A DNA stretch of 64,000 nt, taken from positions 12,109,492 through 12,173,491 of the forward strand of contig OX457061.1 of the NCBI GenBank assembly GCA_949752795.1. The letters run 5' to 3'. Made by a program: the position numbers and the translations under genes. The DNA is from Hyperoodon ampullatus. Lineage: Eukaryota; Chordata; Mammalia; Artiodactyla; Ziphiidae. The notes below the pieces were generated by a model. That model saw nothing but the letters and a program-made list of their open reading frames with translations. It had not been told where the DNA came from and ran no database searches. Shown piece after piece: positions 25,690 through 37,090 of this stretch (position 1 is the stretch's first letter; every line of letters begins with the position of its first letter).

Positions 25690-25910
25690 TTAGAAAAAGA
25701 ACTGGGACTTCCCTGGAGGTCCAGTAGTTAAGACTTCGCCTTCCAATGCAGAGGGTGTGGGTTTGATCCCTTGTCAGGGAGCTAAGCTCCCACATGCCTC
25801 GCGGCCAAAAAACCAAAACATAAAACAGAAGCAATTCTGTAACAAATTCAATAAGGACTTTAAAAATGGTCCACATCAAAAAAAAAAAAAAAAACCCTGA
25901 AAAAAAAAGA
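25690..25910 (+). mobile_element. CHR-type SINE, sense orientation
   Basis: Starts gggacttccctggaggtcca with tRNA-like A and B boxes (gtttgatcccttgtcaggga) and ends in A-rich runs. The 3' body differs from the common copies. Confidence 0.85.
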
Positions 25911-27034
25911 GCCAATTAACACTATTGTGTGATTTCCCCCTCACCCCCTGCCACATTCCAGGGTTACTGGTGGGGTTGTATAGTTAAGAGTGTTGGGTCT
26001 GATCAGGGTTGGGGTTTTGCCAGGGTAGGATAACAAAGGCAATTGCTGGTGAAAGTCAGTGATAGATGATGGATCGTGTCATTTCAGTTGGATAAGGACA
26101 GAAGTGAGGGCATGCAAAGGGGGAGGGACTCTGAAAGGTGGTTGGGTTAGTAGGTTATGGGCCCTGGTGGGGAGTGGGCACCTAGGGTAGGAAAGGAGAT
26201 GAGAACATTGGAGGAAAAGAATACAAGGATTTTAGAATTTTAGAAGGACCATCTATGTGGTTCTGGAAATTACTAAGAATTATGCCAGGAATTAGAGATG
26301 AACTAAGTACTAAAGTCCTGAAGGAGTGGAAGGGAGTTTGGGGGATTAATCCAAGATGGGTGAAATAAGGCAAATAAACAGTGGAAATTGTGCTTATGGA
26401 AGAAGAGTCAGAAATTGCCTGTAAGTCACTATGATGATGACAGCCGTGGAAATATATGGGAAGAGATGGTGACATTTCAGATGGAGCCTTCTTGGATTCT
26501 ACAGTTAATGGCACTCTCTAAGGGAAGAGAAATCTAGGGTTGAATTCAGATTTTTATTGAGCCTCTCCTGAGTGCAGTGCATGATAGTAGGTGCTGTGGA
26601 GATAAAGATAAGTAATTTCATTAAGGAGCTTGTGATAAAAGTAACTAAAACTGAGTAATAGAAATGTCGTAAAGGAAGTCGAAAAAGGACTGGTTGGCTC
26701 AAAGAAAGAAGAAATTATATTAACCTCAAGTGTTAGGTAAGGCTTCCTGGAAGGGTAGATTTGAGATGGACATTTGATGAACAGAACAAGGGCAAATCAT
26801 AGTGGAGTAGGTTGCAGTCCAGGTAAGGGAAGGCTTTAACTTGGAGCTTAGCGGTAGCACATGGTATGGTATTCTGGGGAAGATTCATTATTCTCTTTTT
26901 GGCTGGAACTACAGTGATGAGAGAAATGACAGGGACAGAATTGCATTTGTGTTGTATTATGGAGGGCCTTGGTGACACCCAGTATTTGAGTGGAATGCCA
27001 GTTGTTTAGCTATTCAGTAGTCAATGAAAGTTTT

Positions 27035-27257
27035 TCTAAAATTTTATTTATTATTTTATTTCATTTAATTAATTAATTTGCACTGGTCTTAGTTGCGGCA
27101 GGTGGGCTCCTTAGTTGCGGCTCGCTGGCTCCTTAGTTGTGGCAGACGGGCTTAGTTGTGGCATTCATGTGGGATCTAGTTCCCTGACCAGGGATCGAAC
27201 CCAGGCCCCCTGCATTGGGAGCACGGAGTCTTAACCCCTGTGCCACCTGGGAAGTCC
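27035..27257 (-). mobile_element. CHR-type SINE (older subtype)
   Basis: ATTT-rich tail, cactggtcttagttgcggca, then ccctgaccagggatcgaacc and ccacctgggaagtcccc. Confidence 0.88.
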
Positions 27258-28009
27258 CCATCATTGAAGGTTTTGAAGAGGAGCTTGATGTTCTCAAAGT
27301 AAAATTTTCCCCAAAGATGGGCTGAAGTGGGGATAGAATAGGAGAGGATAGATTCCTGTAAATAGTAAAACATGGCAAAACTATTCACAGTAGTATACAA
27401 GACTTCCATATCTTTGAGTTATAAACATCTTTAGTAGTAAAACAAGGACTGAAACTCAGGGTTTCCATTCTCATGCTGTATCTCTTTTCCTGTTTTGAAT
27501 TCAGAGGGCTTGCCTCTTTTATGTTTTCTTTACATGGCTCTCAGAACAGCACAGCCTTCGTTTTCCTAGTATCTCTCAGGCACTTCTCTGGCTAGTTGTG
27601 CCTCTTTTTCCCGTTCATTGGTACACCTACTCCCTTGGTGATCTTGTGGCTTTGCGTACTACCTATATGCTGAAAAGTACCAAATTTATAACCTAATCCA
27701 GATCTCTCTTCTAAACTATAGGTTCATATGCTATAGTTGCCTACTTGTATATCTAATAATTATCTCAAGCTCAACATGTCCAAACCTGAATTCTTGTTCT
27801 TAATCCCCAAACCGCCTCTCCCTGCACCTTCCCGAACTCAGTTGCTCAGGCCAAAAACCTTGAAGTCAATCCTGACGCCTCCACCTCGCTCCCCCTCCAC
27901 ATCCATTCTACTAGGAAGACATGCCATCTTTCCCCTCAGAATATATCTATTCTCTGATTGCTAAACTTTCTTAGTGGTCTCCTTCCTTCCACCCTTGCCC
28001 TCTCTACAA

Positions 28010-28985
28010 TGTATTTCAACATAGCAAGCATAGTGATCTTTTAAAAACATGAGTCAGATATTGTCAGTGCTCTGCTCAGAACCCTCGAAGGTCTCCGTGT
28101 CTCACTCAGAGTAAAAGCCATAGTCCTTAAGATGACTAGAAGGACCTCCTATATTAGGAATTGACAAACGGTGGCCCCTGGACCACATTTGGATCCATTG
28201 CCTGTTTTTGTGTGACCTGTGGGCTAAGAATGATTTTTACATTTTTAAATGGTTAAAAAAACCCTGATACTTTGTGTCATGAACATTATATGAAGTTGAA
28301 ATTTCAGTGCCCATAAATAAAGTTGTATTGGAATACAGCCACACCCATTTGTTTGCACACTGTGTTATGGCTACATTTGCACTACAAAGGCAGAGTTGAG
28401 TAGTAGAGACCTTATGGCCCGAAAGCCTGAAGTACTTTTTATCTGGTCCTTTAAAGAAAAAGCTTGCCAACCTCTGCCCTGTATGATCTGGTTCCTCACT
28501 CCCACCCTCAGTCCTCATTGCCCTTCTCTCCCCACCCAGCCTACTCCAGCCATCCAGCCACAGTGGCCTCCTGTGCCTCTATCTGACCAGGCACAGTCTT
28601 CGTTTCCTGCCAGGAATGCTTGTTCCTGAGATCTCTGCATGGCTCACTCCCTCACCCCGTCAAGGTTTGCTCAGACATCACCTTCTCCATGAGGCCTGAC
28701 CATCTATTTAAAATCGCACCCTCCTCTGTATAGTACCTGCATGTACTTGTGCTGTCCCCTGCTCTTTCTTTTCTATAGCACCTCACACCTTCTCACATAC
28801 TGTTTAAATTACTTGTTTTTACATTTACTGTGTTTTGGTTGTTTCCCCAACTCTGGACTTAAACACAAGGGCAGGGATTTTTGTCTGTTTTGTTCACTGA
28901 TGCATCCTAAGTGCCTAGAACAGTGGTTGGCCTATTATAGGTGCTCAATAAAGACTTGTTGAGATGCACTGAATTTTGGTTCTTT
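28010..28985 (+). repeat. L2 LINE 3' region, split by a hAT fossil
   Basis: Phrases such as gtcagtgctctgctcagaac, gtttgctcagacatcacctt, ctccatgaggcctgaccatc, aagggcagggatttttgtct and gtgctcaataaagacttgtt follow the L2 3' end in order. Confidence 0.8.
28166..28480. mobile_element. hAT-like DNA transposon fossil in the L2
   Basis: attgacaaacggtggcccct at one end and gcttgccaacctctgccct at the other form diverged inverted ends. The centre has ttgtattggaatacagccac and gagttgagtagtagagacct. Same family as 19501-19690. The flanks (ctatatta / ctgtatga) fit an 8-bp duplication with two changes. Confidence 0.7.
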
Positions 28986-28999
28986 AACCAAATGAGTTG

Positions 29000-30170
29000 T
29001 CTAACTGGTGGATAGAGTTCTTTCACTTCTGTCACTGTTCCATCAGGAATGGGGAAGGGCTAGTGTGTGTGCTTTCAGTGAGGAGATGTGGTTTCCTGTC
29101 ACCACTTCCTTGTATTGGTTACTTGATAACATCTTTTTCATCCTGCTCACTGACAGTAAGTGTTCAGAAAGCATTCTGATTGACCTAGCCGGCTTGTACA
29201 GTGCATTTTATGTTAGGGCTGCAGCCGTTGTGCCATCCTTGTTTAAACTGTTAATTGAGCAGGGACCTTTTGGCCTGAGCCTAGTGTTGCAAGGCTTCAA
29301 GTGATGTGGGATTGAGCTTTTCCATCATTATAGGTGTTTTGGGGTAGGGATGAAGAGCTGGATTTTTGGAGTAGGTATATGTAATTTATAGGTTTTTCAG
29401 TTTAGCATTCCCCTAATGCCGTTTTAATATAGAAAATAAAAGGAAATTTTCTGAGGAAAGTACGGAAATTCAGTATTCTTTTCACATTAGTATTGTACAG
29501 AAACTGAATGCCACCACGTAGGGAAAGTTTAGTTTATTTGAAGGGATTTGGAGGAAGTATTGAATTTATATGTATTTGCTCTTCTCTTAATTGGTTCATT
29601 TTCATATGCCCTGTGCTATCAAGCACAGTACCAAGTTACAGAACAGGCAATTAGTAAGTATGTATTTACTGGTAAATCTCTTTATCTTAAAGTAATCCTC
29701 TTGGCGTATCAGTGAGGTATCTTTTTCTAATTTTATTTGCCCATCTTTAATATAGTGGACATGTGATTGTTCTTTTGTAATGGAGAAGTAGAGCCTGGAT
29801 ATTTGATTTTCACATAGCTCCTTCTGGAGAGGTTGCAGATGTTAGTATTAGCAAAATTTAAAGTTTTCTATTCAGTTATTATTTTGAGAGTAAATAGTTT
29901 CTTGGATTCTATGTCACACTGTTTACAAGACATTATTTGGAATTTTTCAAGAAAGTAAGTATATTTAAATATTTTTTGCCTTAATTTTTAATATTTTCTC
30001 CTAATTTCATTTCAGAAAAATTCCTAAATATTTGACTAAATTTTATAGTTTGAATATAGAAAGCATCGTTATTCTCCAGTTTTGAGATTTGCTCCTAAGA
30101 AAAGGGTCTAATATTCATACATACAAAAACCTAGCTTTGTGGGCTGGGTAGCCTGACATCTAATGAAGCT
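29000..30170. other. No gene seen
   Basis: Non-coding sequence without a recognised exon or repeat. Confidence 0.4.
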
Positions 30171-30897
30171 CTCACCTTCAAAGGTCAGTTAAAAAGGACA
30201 TACAACGCCACCAAAAATATGATCCATGAAAGAAAAATTTGATAAGCTGGGATTCATTAAAACTAAAAACTTCTGTTTTATGAAGGACACTCTTAAGAGG
30301 ATGAGAAGACAAGTACCAGACTGGGAGAAAATCTTCGTAAAACACATATCAGATAAAGGACTGGTATCCAAAATATACAAAGAAGTCATAAAATTAAACA
30401 GACAACCCAATTAAAAAAAGGGTAGAAGACCTGAACAGACACCTCACTAAAGAAGATATACACATGGCAAATAAGCATATGAAAAGATGCTCAACATCAT
30501 ACGTCATCAAGGAATTTCAATTTCAGGTGATAGTGAGATACCATTACACACCTATTAGAATGGCTGAAGACCCAAACTTTGACAGCACCAAATGGTGATG
30601 AGGATGTGGAGCAGCAGGAACTCTCATTCTTTCCTGGTTGGAATGCAAAATGGTACAGCTGCTTTGGATGAGAGACAGTCTGGAAGTTTCTTACAAAACT
30701 AAACATAGTTTCATCATATGATCCTGTGGTCATACTCCTTGGTATTTACCCAAATGGGTTGAAAACCTGCACACGAATGTTTACAGCAGCTTTATTCATA
30801 ATGGCCAAAACTTGGTAGGTGAATGGATAAACAAACTGTGGTATATCCAGACGGGAATATTTTTCAGTGATAGAAAGAAATGACATGGAGGAATCTT

Positions 30898-32842
30898 TTT
30901 TTTTTTTTTTTTTTAATATTTTTTTTTTTTATTTTTTTTTATTTTTTTATTTTTATTTTTTGCTTTATCACAAATTTAATCAGTTATATGTATACATATG
31001 TTCCCATATCCCCTCCCTTTTGCGTCTCCCTCCCACCCTCCCTATCCCACCCCTCCAGGCGGTCACAAAGCACCGAGCTGATCTCCCTGTGCTATGCGGC
31101 TGCTTCCCACTAGCTATCTACCTTACGTTTGGTAGTGTATATATGTCCATGCCGCTCTTTCACTTTGTCACAGCTTACCCTTCCCCCTCCCCATATCCTC
31201 AAGTCCATTCTCTAGTAGGTCTGTGTCTTTATTCCTGTCTTACCCCTATGTTCTTCATGACCTTTTTTTTTCTTAAATTCCATATATATGTGTCAGCATA
31301 CAGTATTTGTCTTTCTCTTTCTGACTTACTTCACTCTGTATGACAGACTCTAGGTCCATCCACCTCATTACAAATAGTTCAATTTCATTTCTTTTTATGG
31401 CTGAGTAATATTCCATTGTATGTATGTGCCACATCTTCTTTACCCATTCATCCGATGATGGACACTTAGGTTGTTTCCATCTCCGGGCTATTGTAAATAG
31501 GGCTGCTATGAACATTTTGGTACATGTCTCTTTTTGAATTATGGTTTTCTCAGGGTATATGCCCAGTAGTGGGATTGCAGGGTCATATGGTAGTTCTATT
31601 TGTAGTTTTTTAAGGAACCTCCATACCGTTCTCCATAGTGGCTGTACCAATTCACATTCCCACCAGCAGTGCAAGAGTGTTCCCTTTTTTCCACACCCTC
31701 TCCAGCATTTATTGTTTCTAGATTTTTTGATGATGGCCATTCTGACTGGTGTGAGATGATATCTCATTGTAGTTTTGATTTGCATTTCTCTAATTAGTAA
31801 AGATGTTGAGCATCCTTTCATGTGTTTGTTGGCAGTCTGTATATCTTCTGTGGAGAAATGTCTATTTAGGTCTTCTGCCCATTTTTGGATTGGGTTGTTT
31901 GTTTTTTTGTTATTGAGCTGCATGAGCTGCTTATAAATTTTGGAGATTAATCCTTTGTCAGTTGCTTCATTTGCAAATATTTTCTCCCATTCTGAGGGTT
32001 GTCTTTTGGTCTTGTTTATGGTTTCCTTTGCTGTGCAAAAGCTTTTAAGTTTCATTAGGTCCCATGTGTTTATTTTTGTCTTTATTTCCATTTCTCTAGG
32101 AGGTGGGTCAAAAAGGATCTTGCTGTGATTTATGTCATAGAGTGTTCTGCCTATGTTGTCCTCTAAGAGTTTGATAGTGTCTGGCCTTACATTTAGGTCT
32201 TTAATCCATTTTGAGCTTATTTTTGTGTATGGTGTTAGGGAGTGATCGAATCTCATACTTTTACATGTCCCTGTCCAGTTTTCCCAACACCACTTATTGA
32301 AGAGACTGTCCTTTCTCCACTGTACATTCCTGCCTCCTTTATCAAAGATAAGGTGACCATATGTCCGTGGGTTTATCTCTGGGCTTTCTATCCTGTTCCA
32401 TTGATCTATCTTTCTGTTTCTGTGCCAGTACCATACTGTCTTGATTACTGCAGCTTTGTAGTATAGTCTGAAGTCAGGGAGCCTGATTCCTCCAGCTCCA
32501 TTTTTCGTTCTCAAGATTGCTTTGGCTATTCGGGGTCTTTTGTGTTTCCATACAAATTGTGAAATTTTTTGTTCTAGTTCTGTGAAAAATGCCAGTGGTA
32601 TTTTGATAGGGATTGCATTGAATCTGTAGATTGCTTTGGGTAGTAGAGTCATTTTCACAATGTTGATTCTTCCAATCCAAGAACATGGTACATCTCTCCA
32701 TCTATTTGTATCATCTTTAATTTCTTTCATCAGTGTCTTATAATTTTCTGCATACAGGTCTTTTGTCTCCTTAGGTAGGTTTATTCCTAGATATTTTATT
32801 CTTTTTGTTGCAATGGTGAATGGGAGTGTTTCCTTGATCTTT
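30898..32842 (-). mobile_element. Young 5'-truncated L1, antisense
   Basis: 3' T-rich tail at 30898-30965, 3'UTR with cctcccaccctccctatccc, then ORF2 in an open frame up to the junction with a SINE at about 32842. The L1+SINE unit shares one duplication: gacatggaggaatctt at 30882-30897 and ggcatggaggaatctt at 33191-33206 (15 of 16 identical). Confidence 0.92.
31273..32842 (-). pseudogene. L1 ORF2 C-terminal fragment, frame open throughout
   Basis: About 520 codons with no stop until the natural ORF2 end (...LTHIYGI). It starts at the truncation point ([20 protein letters not shown]) and includes the C-terminal cysteine motif C-x3-C-x7-H-x4-C (CWRGC...H...C) coded at 31653-31707. The endonuclease and reverse-transcriptase catalytic parts are missing, so it cannot mobilise itself. 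The open frame shows the copy is young by the standard of this window. Confidence 0.88.
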
Positions 32843-33190
32843 TTTTAAAAATATTTATTTATTTATTTTATTTATGGCTGCATTGGGTCTTCGTTGCCGC
32901 GCGCGGGCTTTCTCTGGTTGTGTTGAGCAGGGGCTACTCCTCGTTGTGGTGCGCAGGTTTCTCATTGCCGTGGCTTCTCTTGTTGCTAAGCACGGGCTCT
33001 AGGCACCTGGGCTTCAGTAGTTGTGGCACGTGGTCTCTAGAGTGCGGGCTCCAGATCGCAGGCTCAGTAGTTGTGGCGCACGAGCTTAGTTGCCCTGCGG
33101 CATGTGGGATCTTCCCAGACCAGAGCTCGAACCTGTGTCCCCTGCCTTTGGCAGGCAGATTCTTAACCACTGCTCCACCAAGGAAGTCCT
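32843..33190 (-). mobile_element. Long CHR-type SINE abutting the L1 5' end
   Basis: A-rich tail (ATTT repeat) touches the truncated L1. The body is ggctgcattgggtcttcgtt, gctaagcacgggctctaggc and cagtagttgtggcgcacgag, ending with ccaccaaggaagtcct immediately before the flanking duplication at 33191. Confidence 0.9.
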
Positions 33191-33505
33191 GGCATGGAGG
33201 AATCTTAAGCGCATATTGCTTAGTGAAAAGACTACATACTGTATGATTTCAACTATGTGACATTTGGAAGAGGGAGGGTCAGATAGGTGGAGCCTGGGAT
33301 TTTTAGGGCAGTGAAACTGTTCTGGATGATTCTGTAATGGTGGGTGCATGTCATAATCCTTTTGTCAAGACTCAGAGAAGGTATAACACAAAGAATGAAC
33401 CCTGATGTAAACTGTGGTCTTTAGTTAATAATATTGTATTAACATTGGTTCATTAGTTGTAACAAATGTACCACACTAATGCAAGATGTTAATAATAGGG
33501 GAAAC

Positions 33506-33537
33506 TGTGTGTGTGTGTGTGTGTGTCTGTGTGTGTT
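33506..33537. repeat. TG microsatellite
   Basis: About 15 TG units with one TC interruption. Confidence 0.9.
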
Positions 33538-33869
33538 AGGGAGAAGTGGTATATGGGAGTCTTTCTATTTCCCACTCAATTTTTCTGTAAACCTAAGGCT
33601 GCTCTAAAAAAACAATGTCTATTAATTGAAAAAATAGTAGTTAATAAAAAAAGTGATACACAGGCACACACATGCCCATATATACACACCCCACCCTCTG
33701 CATACAACTACCCTTACTTAATAAGTAGAACACAGCTAATGTTTTTCTGAGCTCTGTTTTTCAGAGAAATATATATCTGATATATATATATCAGAGAACG
33801 TATATCTGCTATATAATCAAAACATTTTATTTGATACTTGAGGTTTTTTCCCTTCTGAAGCCAGATATT

Positions 33870-34071
33870 GAGCATATACTATATGCCAGATACTCTTCAG
33901 TATTTTTAATAACCTGTCTCATTTAGTTTGAAGTAAATACTGTTCACCTCATTGCACAGGTGAGAAAGCTCTGGCTAAGAGAAGTGAAGTGGCAACGAAG
34001 TTGGTAGTTGAATCTAGACCTGACTCCAAAGCCTGTGTCCTACATGGCCTTTGTAATTCACAGACTTTTTT
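33870..34071 (-). repeat. MIR SINE fragment, next to a SINE
   Basis: actatatgccagatactctt, aataacctgtctcatttagt, tgcacaggtgagaaagctct and ctgactccaaagcctgtgtc read as antisense MIR. Confidence 0.65.
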
Positions 34072-34277
34072 TTGTTTGTTTTTTTGCGGTACGTGGGCCT
34101 CTCCCTGTTGTGGCCTCTCCCATTGTGGAGCACAGGCTCCGGACGCGCAGGCCCAGCGGCCATGGCCCACGGGCCCAGCCGCTCCGCGGCATGCGGGATC
34201 CTCCCGGACCCGGGAACGAACCCATGTCCCCTGCATCGGCAGGCAGACTCTCAACCACTGCGCCACCAGGGAAGCCC
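34072..34277 (-). mobile_element. CHR-type SINE
   Basis: T-rich tail, gcggtacgtgggcctctccc through ccaccagggaagccct. The flanks share a diverged acagactttttt / tagacatatttttt. Confidence 0.9.
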
Positions 34278-34359
34278 TAGACATATTTTTTGAAAGAGCT
34301 AAAGTTTATCCACTAACATAAGTGTAAGTGCCTTTAGAGCAAAAATATTATGGAAAGGG

Positions 34360-34800
34360 ATTGTCTTGTTTTGAATCTTAGCTCTGGTATGTACTTTTGC
34401 TTTGTGATTTTAATTAGATTATATTGTCTCTTTATGCTCTAGCTTACTTATATGTTAAGTGGAGATATTAAGATTGTTGTGGGACTTCCCTGGTGGTCCA
34501 GTGGTTAAGAATCTACCTTCCAATGCAGGGGACTCGGGTTCAGTGCCTCGTTGGGGAACTAAGATCCCACGTGCCACAGGACATCTAAGCCCGTGCGCCA
34601 CAGCTACTGAGCCTGTGCGCTCTGGAGCCCACACACTGCATGCCGCAGTGAAGATCCTGCGTGCCGCAACTGGGACCCTATGCAGCCAAATACATTTAAA
34701 AAAAAAAGATTGTTGTGAGGATTAAATGAATTAATATATCAAAAGCTCTTAGAACAGTGCCTGGTACAGAATGTGAGTCCCATAACTGTTAGCTGTTAAT
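34360..34800 (+). repeat. MIR SINE split by a sense-strand SINE
   Basis: Left half to 34482. The right half from 34710 reads gtgaggattaaatgaattaa and tcttagaacagtgcctggta, as in MIR. Confidence 0.7.
34483..34708 (+). mobile_element. CHR-type SINE, sense orientation
   Basis: ggacttccctggtggtccag, tRNA-like ggttaagaatctaccttcca, ending with an A-run. The duplication aagattgttgtg lies on both sides (about 34471 and 34708). Confidence 0.9.
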
Positions 34801-34804
34801 TAGT

Positions 34805-35200
34805 AGTGGAATATTTTCTCACTGTATAGGTTAAGGAAACTGAGACCCAAGGAAATTAAGTGATTTTGAGTCACAAAACTTTCTAAGGTCACAGAGCTAT
34901 TAAATGGTGAAGTTGAGTCTTTTTTTAAATTTCAAGGCCAGAATTTTATCCACTAAGTTAATCATTTTTTTAGAGAGAAACTCTTTAAAAATGTGTTGCA
35001 GTTTCTATCAGCTCACAGTCTACCAAATATAGCTTTTTTTTTTTCAGTCAGATATAGTAGGGAAAAGTCATTGGGCTATGACTTAGGTTTTGGACCATGC
35101 TTTGTCCCTGATTAGTTGTGTGACTTCTTTAATATCTCTGATTGTAGTTCACTTTAAACTGAGGGGTAGGTGGAATTGGACCAGATGATTTCTAAGTTCC
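34805..35200. repeat. MIR-like fragments
   Basis: 34805-34970 reads as antisense MIR (ggttaaggaaactgagaccc, ttctaaggtcacagagctat). 35060-35150 reads as sense MIR (tgtccctgattagttgtgtg). Confidence 0.5.
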
Positions 35201-35791
35201 TTTTACAGCATCGACAGAATATGATTCTGAGATGATATAATGAATTATTGCACTATGCTATAATACCCTGAAGTTCCTAGAGCTGCTTTTTAAAAAATTT
35301 TTTTTAATTTTTAATTTTTTATACAATTTAAAAAGGCTACACTCCATTTACAGTTATTACAAAATATTGGCTATATTCCCCGTGTTGTACAGTACATCCT
35401 TGTGGCCTATCTTATACCCAGTAGTTTGTATTTTATACCCAATAGTTTGTATCTCCTACTCCCCCACCACTGTTTTGTCCCTCCACCCCCTGCCAGTAAC
35501 CACTAGTTTATTCTCTGTATCTGTGAGTCTGCTTCTTTTTGTGTTATGTTCACTAGTTTGTTGTATTTTTTAGATTCCACGTATAAGTGATATCATACAG
35601 TATTTGTCTTTCTCATTCTGACTTATTTTACTTAGCATAATGCCCTCTAAGTCCATCCATGTTGCAACAAAGGGCAAAATTTTGTTCTTTTTCTATGGCT
35701 GAGTAGTATTCCATTGTATTGGGTTGGCCAAAAAGTTCCTTCGATTTTTAAGTAAAAATAAAAGACACATTTTTCACTTTCACCAAGAACT

Positions 35792-36720
35792 TTATTGAAC
35801 AACATATTCACCATTTTGTTCCACTACCTTCTGCCATTTTTCAGGCAAATTCATAATTCCATCTTCCCAAAACTTTTTGTATTTTTGAGCAAAGAACTGT
35901 GAGCAAAGATGCCTTTTACCATCTTCCAGGGAATTGAAATTTTTTCCATTAAGAGAATTTTGTGAAGACCAAAATAAATGGAAATCCGAAGATTCAATGT
36001 CTGATGGATATGGCGGATGAATCAGAACTTCCCAGCCAAACAGTAACAGTTTTTGCCTGGTCATGAAAGAAACATGCAGTCTTGTGTTATCCTGATGGAA
36101 GATTATGCGTTTTCTGTTGACTAATTCTGGACACTTTTCGTCAAGTGCCGCTTTCAGTTGGTCTAATTGGGAGCAGTACTTGTTGGAATTAATCATTTGG
36201 TTTTCCAGAAGGAGCTCATAATAGAGGACTCCCTTCCAGTCCCACCATATACACAACATCACCTTCTTTGGTGTGGTTGGTGGTGGTTCATCTCGCTTGC
36301 CCCATGATCTCTTCCATTCCACATTATTGTACAGTATCACACTTTTCATCACCCATCACAATTTGTTTTAAAAACGGAACGTTTTCATTATGTTTAAGTA
36401 GAGAATTGCTGCATAAATACGGTCAAGAAGGTTTTTTTCGCTTAACCTATGTGGAACCCAAACATCAAAGTGATGAGCATAACCAAGCTGGTGCAAATGA
36501 TTTTCAGTGCTTGATTTGGGTACTTTGAGTATGTCCGCTATCTCCCACGTGGTATAACGTTCACTGTTCTCAAGTATTGTTTCGATTTGATCGCTATCAA
36601 CTTCAACTGGTCTACCTGACCGTGGAGCATCGTCCAGCAAGAAATCTCCAGCACGAAACTTTGCAAACCACTCTGACACGTTTGATCAGTCACAGCACCT
36701 TCTCCGTACAGTGCACAAAT
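35792..36720 (-). pseudogene. Mariner transposase remnant (DD34D), one visible frameshift
   Basis: 36679-36368 encodes the N-terminal part: MSEWFAKFRAGDF, a helix-turn-helix stretch (TTWEIADILKVPKSSTENHL) and the WVPHRL linker motif. 36352-35792 encodes the catalytic C-terminal part with HQDN (Asp codon 36091-36089) and PSDIESSDFHLF (Asp codon 35986-35984), exactly 34 residues apart. The first catalytic Asp (in GDEK, codon 36350-36348) is in the upstream frame. The frame changes right after GDEK, so no full protein is made. No restored sequence is given. Confidence 0.92.
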
Positions 36721-36891
36721 CTTTTTTTTTTTTGCGTTTCAGTGCGTTTTTACCTTTCTTGAAATAATAAAGCATAATATGCCGAAAATGTTGCTTTTTT
36801 CTTCCATCTTCAGTATTAAAATGGCTACACAAAAATTCACCCATTTTGATAAGTCTTTATTTAAAACTCCAAGTGTTTTTAATTTTTTAAG

Positions 36892-37090
36892 TTTTAAAAT
36901 TATTTATTTATTGGCTGCGTTGGGTCTTCATTGCTACGTGTGGGCTTTCTCTAGTTGTGGAGAGCGGGGGCTACTCTTCGTTGTGGTGTGTGAGCTTCTC
37001 AGAGTGTAGTCTCAATAGTTGTGGCACACGGGCTTAGTTGCTCTGCGGCATGTGGGATCCTCTGGGACCAGGGCTCAAACCTGTGTCCCC
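36892..37090 (-). mobile_element. CHR-type SINE inside the mariner, 5' end missing
   Basis: (ATTT) tail, ggctgcgttgggtcttcatt and agttgctctgcggcatgtgg, stopping at cctgtgtcccct. The last 45 bases or so, with the tRNA A box, are absent. aagtctttatttaaa near 36852 and aagtctttttttaaa near 37091 may be the flanking duplication. Confidence 0.8.

Larger units (their letters stand above)
23100..27020. repeat. Long ancient purine-rich repeat block, broken by younger insertions
   Basis: Stretches 23100-23560, 24340-25680 and 25920-27010 share a G/A-rich style. Phrases such as ggagggttctgagcagagga, tcaaggatgactcccccagg, ataaatttgggagtcctcgg and gaatgggaggagaggaaatg recur in old mammalian interspersed repeats as I remember them. 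Family not assigned. The ORFs inside are short and on both strands, so no gene is called. Confidence 0.5.
30180..33505 (+). mobile_element. Old sense-strand L1 (L1M class) split by a younger composite insertion
   Basis: 30180-30897 encodes scrambled ORF2 C-terminal text (gctgggattcattaaaacta, cgaatgtttacagcagcttt, catggaggaatctt). It resumes at 33191 with the same phrase, then tgcttagtgaaaagactaca and the 3'UTR. Frames are broken by many changes. Confidence 0.8.

Noticed and set aside
33949..34321. Overlapping ORFs on both strands, seen at every SINE copy
   Set aside because: The GC-rich SINE body stays open in several frames. The same peptides (for example [14 protein letters not shown]) recur at each copy, so they are repeat-derived.
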